The notes beneath the pieces were generated by a model. That model ran no database searches. It was not told the DNA's origin and was given only the letters and a program-made list of their open reading frames with translations. Source: CAYGZM01 sp964354365 (GTDB taxonomy: Bacteria > Planctomycetota > Phycisphaerae > Sedimentisphaerales > Anaerobacaceae). From it: a DNA stretch of 35,120 bases. Made by a program: the position numbers and the translations under genes. This document shows positions 16,095 to 24,184 of this stretch, piece by piece; the stretch's first letter is position 1, and each line of letters starts with the position of its first letter. The stretch is from NCBI GenBank assembly GCA_964354365.1, contig CAYGZM010000025.1:1-35120 (forward strand), written 5' to 3'.

Positions 16095-16370
16095 ATGTCA
16101 CAGCAAAACGATTCAAAACCAATCAAGACATTTCGAGTCGGGAGCATTAGTGCAGCGGTATTCCGTAATGAGACGAAGAAACAAGGAAAAACTCTGGTAA
16201 GATACTCTGCTCAGATCCAAAAGCAGTTCCGAAAAGAGGACGGCAGCTGGCATCAGACACAAACGTTTTTCCCGGAAGATCTGCCCAGGCTTCAGCTTGT
16301 CACGGCCAAGAGCTTTGAGTTCATTTGCCTCAAAGAAAGCAAAGACGCTGAAGAATCAATCCCTGTCTGA
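16095..16370 (+). CDS. 91-aa element-associated conserved protein (copy 2)
   Basis: It contains SAAVFRNE, QFRKEDGSWHQTQTF and LVTAKSFEFI, aligning over its length with the 91-aa protein at 1832-2107 (shared SAA, NE, DGSW, KSFE). The two have identical length but only moderate identity, so they are old paralogues rather than a recent duplication. CGAAAGGAGCAAAACCA precedes the ATG. It is the last gene before the operon terminator. Confidence 0.65.
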   Translation: MSQQNDSKPIKTFRVGSISAAVFRNETKKQGKTLVRYSAQIQKQFRKEDGSWHQTQTFFPEDLPRLQLVTAKSFEFICLKESKDAEESIPV

Positions 16371-16391
16371 GCGATCGTTCAGTTCCACCCG

Positions 16392-16428
16392 AAAGCCCGT
16401 CTGCCTCATAGGCCGGCGGGCTTTTTTA
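16392..16428 (+). terminator. intrinsic terminator of the operon
   Basis: AAAGCCCG pairs with CGGGCTTT, extended inward by six more pairs with one mismatch and a short loop, then TTTTTT. It lies 22 bases after the last operon gene and marks the end of the phospho-switch/ATPase operon. Confidence 0.85.
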
Positions 16429-16843
16429 ATAGACACCGCTGCTCCAAGCCCCCCAATACACTCCCCCTTCATGCTCCACGATGACGGTTTCCCACAAAGT
16501 ACCTGCTTTCAGGCCACCCTCGATTTTGGCCCCAAAACCGCGATTTCATGTACAACGGCTTCAATGCGCGTTGTCATGAGTTAAGCTCTGGCTTCTTTCC
16601 AGGTCTCCGCATGGGCAAATTGTCATCATCGGGCTGCTGTGAAATAATTTTGCTGTAATGCGACAATCCATTCGACCCGAATTGTGAGCGATATACTTGA
16701 GGTCATAGGACTGCTTCGTCGGATGTTGTTCAAAGCTTACCACGGTGGGGACTGGCCATGTTTCTTCATGGGCATACCTCCGATGTATCGCAGAACAACT
16801 GCTGCGGTTTCCTCGGCCAGGTACGAGTTGGTGTCTCTGCCGT
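16429..16843. other. 415-bp region without a confirmed gene
   Basis: This joins the accessory island to the chromosomal secretion genes. A minus-strand frame ending near 16580 would read VYRSQFGSNGLSHYSK then PDDDNLPMRRPGKKPELNS, protein-like in composition but without start and blocked upstream by a stop; it may be the tail of a broken gene. I see no tRNA, no attachment core and no further terminator. Confidence 0.3.
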
Positions 16844-18358
16844 TTAGCTGATTTTTTGCTCATGCGTGCGGGGCGAGTGGACCACGTTGATGCCATACAA
16901 TTGGCAGAAGGCCTCGACATCCCGGCGGTGGTTTCCTAAGAAGACGACCTGGTGGAATCCCAGAACGTCCCGGCAATCCTCGACGTCGTCCATCTGGATC
17001 TCGACGCTCGTTCGGCACCCGCCAGCCGGCGGCGTATTGACGTTGCCGACCACAGTGCCCGTGTCTAGATAGAGCGCGTCGGGCTTGAAGAACTGCACCA
17101 GCGTCACGGGCTGTCCGACAGGCCAGAGGACCTGGGTCGAAACGCCCAAGTTGGACTCGGAGTGACTGCGGAGAATATACGCGGCATGCTCCTTGGGCCG
17201 ATCGAGGCCGTAGATGCGAGTGCCGCTGACGCAATGCGCCGCAATCAGGACGTTCTTGACGGTTTCGGGTACGGGGTCGTTCATGAATCCCGGCTTGTCG
17301 AACAGATAACTCGTCAGCATTAGCGACACCGCCGGCCCGACCGCCGCTTCACAGCCGTAGGTTACTCCATGATCCTGGAAGATCGACGCGCCCATACATG
17401 GCGGCGTCGGCACCTTCCTCTGCGATACCATGCCGAGGCAATCGGTCGTCAACGCATTGCAGCCTTCGTTTTTGAGCAGTTGCTTGGCCGCGATATACGA
17501 TCTGGCGGCATTGAGGCCGTCTTCTTTCGAGGGCTCGATCACCTTCCGGGCTTCGTTAAACCGCTGGTGGGCAACCCATTTGGCCTCCTCGGTAGCCGGG
17601 GTTGCATTGAACATCTCTTCGAAGGTCACCCGCGGAACATGCTGGAGGCTCACGAGACCGAACCTACCTTCCTTACGTTCGTTGCCCTGGACCACAAGCA
17701 TCCTCGTCGCCTCGAGCTGTCGCTTGGCGCGGACCATCCGCAAAGCCTGCTCGATAGCAGGCGTCTCCAGCGATGAAATGACGTGAACACCGGGTTGAAA
17801 GGCCAGGCCATTGACGTGCCCCGTAAAGGACATGCCGACTGGCGCAAATACGATTGTGGGCACCCCGGCCTTGGTGATCTCTCCCGCCATGCCCCAATTC
17901 CCAATGTGCTGGAGCGTGACGAGGACGGCATCGGGTTTCTCGGCCCGTACCTTTTCGACAAAGACGGCAACTGCGGCATCTTCTTCCAGAGGCTCCTTTT
18001 CCTGGATGACCTCGACGCCGACACGCCGGCCGGCAGCGGCGATGGCCTGGGTGTACCTGGCCCGTTCGCCCTCGACATCGTAGGCTGTGCCTGGCCAGCC
18101 GAGCCAGTACGGTGGTTTCTGCCTCGCGATTACGCTCATTACCCGGACCTTTGGATGCGGCCGCAGAGAAGTAAGGTCGATCGGCTGGCTCGACTTCGGG
18201 GTGGTATGGAGGCTCTCGAGACTCGAACACCCCGTCGTCAACGCAGCCATGCAGGCCGCAGCAGTTCCCAGGAAGGACCGCCTGGACATTGAGCAGCAGG
18301 TACACGAATCGCAGTGACTACTATGTCTGGTTGGTCTGAAGTGGTAATGGTTTGACAT
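16844..18358 (-). CDS. Tat-exported L-fucose isomerase-like protein (paralogue 1)
   Basis: A 504-aa protein. The N-terminus has a Cys cluster (CDSCTCCSM) and a twin-arginine signal, SRRSFLGTAAA, ending in a lipobox-like LTTGC. The body is of the L-fucose/L-arabinose isomerase-like fold (COG2407-type): conserved TTDCLGM, PPCMG, CEAAVGPA, FDKPGF, AAHCVSG, HSESN and GGCRTSVEI. AAGGAGAAGACA precedes the ATG, fixing the start. Homologues of this type are numerous in planctomycetes; whether they isomerise a sugar outside the cytoplasm is not established. Three relatives lie in the next 8 kb. Confidence 0.7.
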   Translation of the reverse strand: MSNHYHFRPTRHSSHCDSCTCCSMSRRSFLGTAAACMAALTTGCSSLESLHTTPKSSQPIDLTSLRPHPKVRVMSVIARQKPPYWLGWPGTAYDVEGERARYTQAIAAAGRRVGVEVIQEKEPLEEDAAVAVFVEKVRAEKPDAVLVTLQHIGNWGMAGEITKAGVPTIVFAPVGMSFTGHVNGLAFQPGVHVISSLETPAIEQALRMVRAKRQLEATRMLVVQGNERKEGRFGLVSLQHVPRVTFEEMFNATPATEEAKWVAHQRFNEARKVIEPSKEDGLNAARSYIAAKQLLKNEGCNALTTDCLGMVSQRKVPTPPCMGASIFQDHGVTYGCEAAVGPAVSLMLTSYLFDKPGFMNDPVPETVKNVLIAAHCVSGTRIYGLDRPKEHAAYILRSHSESNLGVSTQVLWPVGQPVTLVQFFKPDALYLDTGTVVGNVNTPPAGGCRTSVEIQMDDVEDCRDVLGFHQVVFLGNHRRDVEAFCQLYGINVVHSPRTHEQKIS

Positions 18359-18510
18359 TGTCTTCTCCTTGATTTAATGATCCCTGCCTCATCGAAAGAG
18401 GCTCGTTTTGTCTGTGATCTGCTCGCCTTCTTGGGTCCGGTCTTTATGAGATTACTCCAGGATCCTGTACTCCATCAAGCGCTAGCGTATCCGGCCTGAA
18501 ACAGGCGGCT

Positions 18511-18645
18511 TTACGACGCTATTTGGCAAAGCTCGCCGGTATCATACAGCCTCAGCCTGCTGTACGGCCGATAGTGATTATAGTCCATCCACCAACGCGC
18601 TGCCAAGTGTGCAATCTCATCGACGTGCACGCCCCTATCTGCCAT
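18511..18645 (-). pseudogene. C-terminal relic of an IS3-type (rve) transposase
   Basis: A 44-codon frame includes ARWWMDYNHYRPYSRLRLYD before its stop, matching the W..DYN..RPHS.L end of IS3-family integrase-core transposases. The catalytic core is absent upstream. It lies in the 354-bp gap between two FucI-like genes and has no visible terminal repeats. Confidence 0.6.
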
Positions 18646-18712
18646 AGATATCTAAATGGAGGATTGGACCAATCAAATCACACTCTACGCTTGAGCCGCC
18701 CGGCGTCTCTGT

Positions 18713-20146
18713 TCAGCCTTCCTCTACAACTTTCATGTCCATCAGCCGTGCGAGGTGCTGCACGCTTTCCATGTGGTCGCCATAGAACACCACACGGTGC
18801 AGCAGTGTCATGGCGTCATCGGTCTCAAGAACACTGCTCCAGTTGGCGGCCATCTTCGCTGCGTCGCGAACTTCAGTGACAATCTGGGTGCGACAACCAT
18901 GGACCGACTTGGCCGGGACTTCGATGATTTTGCCCGTTGAGGCGAGTATCGTATCAAGGTTGACCAGCTTGGCACGGGTGATGGTCTGGCCAACGCGATA
19001 TTGGACTTCCGGCACGCAGCCACTGCCGCCGACCTCGGAATGCCCGCGCAGCAGGTATGGGGCTTCCTTGCCGTTGCGACCATCCATCTTCAGAGGCGCT
19101 GTGCAGTGGGCGGTCCATAAAGCGTTGCGAGCTGTATCAAAAGTGGCGTTGCCCTGGAATCCAGGACGATCTATCATGTATTGAAACAGGAGCATGGTCA
19201 ACAATGAGTCCATGTCCCCCTCGCACGCGGCGGGAATACCGCTGTCACGGAGACGAGCAAATCCCAGACAGGGAAATCCCTTGGGCAGCCATCCCATACA
19301 GGTGCCCACAGCCAATCCCTGGGCCTGTTCCCGCTCCATTAAATGTTGCAGCGCAATACTGACGCGAGCAGCCTTCTCGATGTCTTCTTTGTTCGGTTCG
19401 ACGATTTCTTTGGCGTTCTTTGTCCAACTGTCGATTTCGGCCCGAACCGCGTCCTCTTCCGCGGCGGAGATCATCTCGTTGAAAGCGTTCTCTTCGACGG
19501 CCACGACATCGGCTCCCAGACGTTTCTTGACCTCGTCCGGAGACTGGGCGGGCGTCGTGCCGCGAGCCGGAGGGAAGAGGATAATACGGGTCTGCCGCAT
19601 CATGGGAATGACCCTCAGTAAGCGAAGGGCGCGTTCGAGCTCGTTGTAGTCGCTGCTGGCAAGAAGAGTTACGCGATGTCCCTGGCGGTGCCAACGGGGG
19701 GCATACATCCAATCGTGACCGCTGGCCGGCAGCGAGAAGAACACCATGGGATGCGATCCGTCAAGAACCGGCTGGACCACCCTTGTCAGGGCGAAAATCT
19801 CTACATTGATCATAAGGACCGGCGCTTCGGGTCCTGCCTTCTCCAACAGAGCAGCCGTTTCCTGGGCACTATTCGACTGGCCGATTATGAGTTCGATGTT
19901 CCCCAAATCCTTTTCCGCCTTGTCAAGGCGAGCCTTCATGGCCTCTACTTGTCCGGTGTCGGCTCCCCAATTACGGTCCTTCGGCACAGGCACGCCTGTG
20001 AAGACGACACAGATTCGGGACTTTCCCCGTGATTTGTTGGGCAGTGACTGCGAAGCCCAAGCGTGCGTCCATGTTGCCCCGGCCAGCATCAACCCGCCAG
20101 CTAATCCTGTTCCCAGCAATTCCCTTCGTGTACAGTGATCACACAT
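18713..20146 (-). CDS. Tat-exported L-fucose isomerase-like protein (paralogue 2)
   Basis: A 477-aa protein starting MCDHCTRRELLGTGLAGGLM, a Cys pair followed by a twin-arginine signal. GGAGGCTATTGGC precedes this ATG; an upstream TTG overlaps the binding site and is rejected. Conserved family blocks are VGTCMGW, ACEGDMDS, IDRPGF, TAHCTAP, HSEVGGS and HGCRTQIV. An RHxxE-type canonical fucose-isomerase metal site is not obvious, but the Glu/Asp of CEGD and the His of AHC sit where metal ligands are expected. Divergent from the gene at 20551. Confidence 0.68.
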   Translation of the reverse strand: MCDHCTRRELLGTGLAGGLMLAGATWTHAWASQSLPNKSRGKSRICVVFTGVPVPKDRNWGADTGQVEAMKARLDKAEKDLGNIELIIGQSNSAQETAALLEKAGPEAPVLMINVEIFALTRVVQPVLDGSHPMVFFSLPASGHDWMYAPRWHRQGHRVTLLASSDYNELERALRLLRVIPMMRQTRIILFPPARGTTPAQSPDEVKKRLGADVVAVEENAFNEMISAAEEDAVRAEIDSWTKNAKEIVEPNKEDIEKAARVSIALQHLMEREQAQGLAVGTCMGWLPKGFPCLGFARLRDSGIPAACEGDMDSLLTMLLFQYMIDRPGFQGNATFDTARNALWTAHCTAPLKMDGRNGKEAPYLLRGHSEVGGSGCVPEVQYRVGQTITRAKLVNLDTILASTGKIIEVPAKSVHGCRTQIVTEVRDAAKMAANWSSVLETDDAMTLLHRVVFYGDHMESVQHLARLMDMKVVEEG

Positions 20147-20550
20147 GCCAATAGCCTCCAAATGATAATGATAGCAGAATCAAATGCCTTGTACACAAGC
20201 AACTATAATACGGGGGATATGATTAATCAAGAAAAGAAAAGGCAGCCGGCGGGACGTCTGTGCTTTAGATAAGATCACTATGGCATCGATGACTCTATGA
20301 AAGCTATATGAAGGTCCGACCAAAGGCCCAGAGAGGCCGCGATGTGGGAACCCGAACAGAGGATTGAGCCAATCAGATTGAACTCTGGGTTTACCTGGCG
20401 TCACTCTGTGGAGATTTCAATACCTATCGCCAATATCACGGATACACCCTCTGCTTGCACTCTGACGCTACCGGCGATATGCTGTGCTCCGATATTGCAG
20501 AATAGAGGCAACATGGCACAGATGACCCAAGTCCCAACAACGCTCGTGAA
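20147..20550. other. 404-bp divergent intergenic region
   Basis: This separates the minus-strand FucI-like gene from the plus-strand Tat protein. It contains a TATAAT at about 20204 on the plus strand without a good -35 at standard spacing. I find no repeat, RNA structure or coding frame that I trust. Confidence 0.3.
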
Positions 20551-21756
20551 ATGGATGACATGATGAGAACAACAAGACTGACACGCCGCGACTTTGTGAA
20601 GGCCGGCACAATGGGATCTGTCGCGACCATACTCGCGAAAACACGTTGTGCGTCTGCGGAATCTGCATCCCTGAACATTGTGCAACCATTTCACGGCGCA
20701 ATTCTGAACCGAAGACATGGCTCGGAAATCGATGGCGGCTTGAAGATCAAGGTACAAGGTTATGCACCTTTACAGGATATGGTAGTAGTCAATGGAACAG
20801 CGGCTCTACGGGCTGGGACGAGCTTTGCCTCCGAGGTGGTCCTTCGTGACACAGAGACGGAGATTATCGCTGTCTCAAATGGCATTTTCGGCCAGCAGGA
20901 GCACAGGATACGGGTTGTCTGGGACAGGTATTCTTACCCGCGCTATCGGTTCTCAATCGACGACAATAGCTTCTTCTTGCGTGATATTGCCCAGAAGAAC
21001 TATGCATCGTTGTTCGACTGCTTCTACCTGAAAGGGCTCCGCGAGCTGCACGTTAAGTATGGGACGCGTTTTGTTCTGAACATCTACTATACGACAGGAG
21101 ACGATTTTCAACTACCGCAGTTTCCCGACCGCTATAAGGGTGAATGGCAGGAGAACGCAGACTGGCTGAAGCTTGCGTTTCATGCATACGCTAACGAACC
21201 GGCACGACCGTATCAATATGCGGCGGCGGCACAGCTGATTTCCGACCTGGATAAAGTGGCTGAGCAGATAATTCGCTTTGCGGGGGAGAAGACTTACTCG
21301 CCACCAACGGTCATTCATTGGGGAATGGTGCAACCTGCAGCGCTGAAACCGTTGTACGAACGTGGGGTGCGTGTTCTGAGCGGTTATTTTCGCCGGGTCG
21401 ACGGCATCTGGGATATCAACTATTTTGTGGATGATGCCCGCTCGGAGTATTTGTCGAGGCACGATGCACTTATGGATTTTGACAGAGGGATGGTGTTTTC
21501 GAGGGTGGATATTGTCTGTAATGAGGTGCCGGTCGAGCGGATAGTACCCACACTTGAGCCTCTTGCCAAGGACCCCAATCAGGTGGAGGCCATGGATCTC
21601 TTTACTCATGAGCAGTATTTCTGGCCGTTCTACTCCAACTACATTCCAGACCATTTCGAGCGACTTGATAGGGCTATCAGATGGGTGACTGAACACGGGT
21701 ACAAGCCTGTTTTCTACCATGAGGGTTTCTTAGCCAAGCCTGACCAAACGGCATAG
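20551..21756 (+). CDS. Tat-exported barrel-type (deacetylase-like) protein
   Basis: A 401-aa protein with a twin-arginine signal (LTRRDFVKAGTMGSVATILA) and, after a short beta-rich N-terminal section (residues about 40-130), a domain with FSIDDNSFFLRDIAQ, FVLNIYYTTGD, WLKLAFHAYANEP and PTVIHWGM. The order Asp pair, then His in FHAYANE, suggests a polysaccharide-deacetylase-like or glycosidase-like (beta/alpha) barrel. This assignment is tentative. There are several ATGs at the start and no clear binding site; the first was kept. It converges on the FucI-like gene at 21891. Confidence 0.5.
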   Translation: MDDMMRTTRLTRRDFVKAGTMGSVATILAKTRCASAESASLNIVQPFHGAILNRRHGSEIDGGLKIKVQGYAPLQDMVVVNGTAALRAGTSFASEVVLRDTETEIIAVSNGIFGQQEHRIRVVWDRYSYPRYRFSIDDNSFFLRDIAQKNYASLFDCFYLKGLRELHVKYGTRFVLNIYYTTGDDFQLPQFPDRYKGEWQENADWLKLAFHAYANEPARPYQYAAAAQLISDLDKVAEQIIRFAGEKTYSPPTVIHWGMVQPAALKPLYERGVRVLSGYFRRVDGIWDINYFVDDARSEYLSRHDALMDFDRGMVFSRVDIVCNEVPVERIVPTLEPLAKDPNQVEAMDLFTHEQYFWPFYSNYIPDHFERLDRAIRWVTEHGYKPVFYHEGFLAKPDQTA

Positions 21757-21890
21757 GCTCAGAAAGCGCGGCGGGCAACCTCAGCGTATGCCCATAGCTC
21801 GTCAACGGCCGATGAGGTGGTGGGGCAAAGACGTATCATTCTCTGCAGCAAACAAAGCCGCTGTTGCGCAAAGGGGGTCTATTGCCTCAA

Positions 21891-23402
21891 TCAGGTATTC
21901 TGGCTGAAGTTCTGCCATTCGATTTTTCCGAGCTTCTTGAGGGCGTAGCCTACCTCCCGCAGGTAGTCTCCATAGCAGACCTGTGCGTGGAATCCCTGCA
22001 TCTCGGTGAGTAACCTGCGCATGTCACCATCAATTTCAATATCCATCTGGGAACGGCAGGCCGGATAAGAAGGCGAGTCAACTATTTTCCCCCTGAAGCC
22101 TTGCCACTTCGAACACCTCAGATTTGGGATGATAACTGTTACAACCTGGCCTTTTGTATACTGGACCTTGGTTGCGGCTCCGTAGTCTGACTCGAAGTGA
22201 GTCATAATGGCGGCTGGCTCGTAATCCTTGCCGTTCATTTTTCTCGGTGCGGCACAATGGGCCACCGTGAAGATACCATCGTGTGGAAAATGCGTGTTGC
22301 ATACGAAGGTCGGCCTGCCAGCAATCCATCGCAGAAGCACACCGGGCAAAGTGTGCGTCAGATCGGTGTGGCAGTACGCCGTGTACCCTTCGTCATTTGC
22401 CAGACTCAACACCAGACAGGGCGGCGTATCTAGCATCTCGATGACCGATCTTCCCATACAGTGTGCAAAACCGAGATTGGTCGCGCCTGACTCCCTCATC
22501 AGGTCTTTGCAGACACTCAGGGCCAGAAACGAGTTGACGACGAACTTGCGGTCGGTCCTGAGAGTGACATTGGGCAGAGCAAGCAGTTCGTCAGTCTGAT
22601 GATCGACCTCTTTGGCGATGTTCTGGTCGCTGCGAGCCTGGCCTAGTCGCTGGGCGAATTCAGCCTCAGAGACAGTTATGAAGTCGTAATTCCAGACCTC
22701 CTTTGCGTGGGTGGGTCCTACCTTTTGGCCGGGTTCACTGTACGCCGCCAGTCCCCCGATAGCGAGCATTTTAGTGCCCTTGGCATTCTTCAAGCCGTAG
22801 AGCGCCCGAAGGCGCCAGAGTACCTGGGCGTAGTTATCCACGACGACATCGTCCACATCTATGCTTGGCTCTTCAAAGGTATCGCCGTTTCTGCGCAGCA
22901 AGCGCCAGTGCGTGATTTCGTACCAGAGATAGTGGTGGTCCGACCTGTGCCGCAGGAACATCAGCTTAGGCGTGCGGGAGGCAACAAGCCTGTATACCTG
23001 CGAGCCACCGGCCGGATATAGCAGGAGCACATCGCAGTCAGCGGCCGCCGCCTCGTCGGCCTTCTGGTCGTTGTCTACAAGGGTCAGAGGCAAAACCTCG
23101 ATTGGAAACTCTGCCTGCGATGCCAATGCTCGCAACTCGGTCTCTATTCTGCCGGCCTCTTCGGTAACATCCTGTTGTGTCTGTAGTCCTCCGTAACCGC
23201 GCCAACTGGTTTTCTCCTGTCGTTTCTCAATCAGATAGGCAAGAACTGGCTTGACTCGCAGCATAGCCCCCAATGGCAGGCTTGTCCCGGAAGGAACGGG
23301 GTCCACCGCAGGCGCATGATTGTGCTGCCCAGTCGCCAGGACCAAGCCGCTTAGGGCGGCGCCCCCGAAGCCGCCAAGAAAGCTCCGCCTGCTTATGTCC
23401 AT
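21891..23402 (-). CDS. Tat-exported L-fucose isomerase-like protein (paralogue 3)
   Basis: A 503-aa protein starting MDISRRSFLGGFGG, a classical twin-arginine signal; a longer frame to 23531 has no better start. Family blocks are FAHCMGRS, CHTDLTHT, AGRPTF, VAHCAAP and HFESDYG. It is the most divergent of the four paralogues: the CMG-GCE region has YCHTDL, and the PPC motif is retained as TPPCLVLS. Probably secreted. No ribosome binding site is seen at the ATG. Confidence 0.65.
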   Translation of the reverse strand: MDISRRSFLGGFGGAALSGLVLATGQHNHAPAVDPVPSGTSLPLGAMLRVKPVLAYLIEKRQEKTSWRGYGGLQTQQDVTEEAGRIETELRALASQAEFPIEVLPLTLVDNDQKADEAAAADCDVLLLYPAGGSQVYRLVASRTPKLMFLRHRSDHHYLWYEITHWRLLRRNGDTFEEPSIDVDDVVVDNYAQVLWRLRALYGLKNAKGTKMLAIGGLAAYSEPGQKVGPTHAKEVWNYDFITVSEAEFAQRLGQARSDQNIAKEVDHQTDELLALPNVTLRTDRKFVVNSFLALSVCKDLMRESGATNLGFAHCMGRSVIEMLDTPPCLVLSLANDEGYTAYCHTDLTHTLPGVLLRWIAGRPTFVCNTHFPHDGIFTVAHCAAPRKMNGKDYEPAAIMTHFESDYGAATKVQYTKGQVVTVIIPNLRCSKWQGFRGKIVDSPSYPACRSQMDIEIDGDMRRLLTEMQGFHAQVCYGDYLREVGYALKKLGKIEWQNFSQNT

Positions 23403-23851
23403 CGTATGCGATTCGGAAACTTCGCTGCGGGAGCAACAGTGTCCGGGGACTGCTACATCAAACTGGTGTTCATCGGGCTGCACTTGTAAGGTCCTCCTTA
23501 AGGCCGAACATATAATCTGCAACACCGGCAATGCTGCCAGGCTCTTTTACTCGCGATTTCCCATTTAACTTCATAAATGGCGCTCCTGCACGCTATACTA
23601 TCGAATTACAGTTCATTTGACACGGGCTATTTGGGAAATCCGAGTCTTGCCGTTGTTTGTCATGCTGGCACAAATGCAATCAGGACGTCGTGGCTAATAG
23701 TACATTGTATGTCTTCAGCAAGAATGAGGCAAAAAGGTCTCTGAGTCAGGAGACGATTTCAACTCCAAGCGTAATTCTACCGTTGCATTTCTTCCTTTCA
23801 AGAACTGTACTTCTTTTTAGCCGTGCTCGCTTTGCCAAGATCCTCTCACGG

Positions 23852-23911
23852 CGGTCACAGTAGACATCATCAAGGGTCACGTTCCGGATAGCCTCGTGAT
23901 GCTGCCGTCAT
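23852..23911. repeat. ~60-bp dispersed repeat, copy A
   Basis: It begins with 21 bases (CGGTCACAGTAGACATCATC plus A) identical to 25880-25900, then shares GGGTCAC, TTCC and GCCTCGTGAT with small differences. Read on the minus strand both copies contain ATGATGTCTACTGTGACC. Copy B overlaps the start of a beta-helix gene fragment, so copy A may mark the start of a similar lost gene. Confidence 0.6.
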
Positions 23912-24055
23912 CATAGCAGCCCTTGCCCTCAAGGGTCAATGAGATCAGCCAGAGATTCTGGAGTTGGCTCCAGGCATCTCCCCAAACGACTTGGCCGCCA
24001 TCATCAAGCTGATCCGCTGGTGCCGACCGCGCGTCATTACTGTGCACAGAAGATG

Positions 24056-24083
24056 TTGCAGTGCGGACTGAGAGGGATATAAT
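24056..24083 (+). promoter_or_regulatory. candidate sigma-70 promoter
   Basis: TTGCAG (24056-24061), 16-bp spacer, TATAAT (24078-24083). Perfect -10, weak -35. It would give a leader of about 95 nt for the FucI-like gene starting at 24185. Confidence 0.45.
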
Positions 24084-24184
24084 TGGAGCCAAAGACAGGG
24101 CTACCCGGAATTAGATGCAGATGGTGCCGTATCGGCGCCGGTTGGTGTTACTGGAAGCAAATAGCAGGAAGAAGGGACTATTCA

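Larger units (their letters stand above)
23403..24184. other. 782-bp divergent intergenic region with repeat copy A
   Basis: The gap lies between two divergent FucI-like genes. Bases 23852-23911 match 25880-25940 (see repeat entry). A minus-strand frame of 71 codons ending near 23877 (LDDGGQVVWGDAWSQLQ) looks protein-like, but I do not recognise it and it may be a relic. Confidence 0.35.

Noticed and set aside
16561..16920. 119-codon minus-strand frame downstream of the first FucI-like gene
   Set aside because: It begins inside the C-terminus of the FucI-like gene, and composition and lack of a binding site argue against it.
17673..18305. 210-codon minus-strand frame inside the first FucI-like gene
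   Set aside because: It overlaps the recognisable gene in another frame and has Arg/Gly/Ser-rich, shadow-like composition with no motif.
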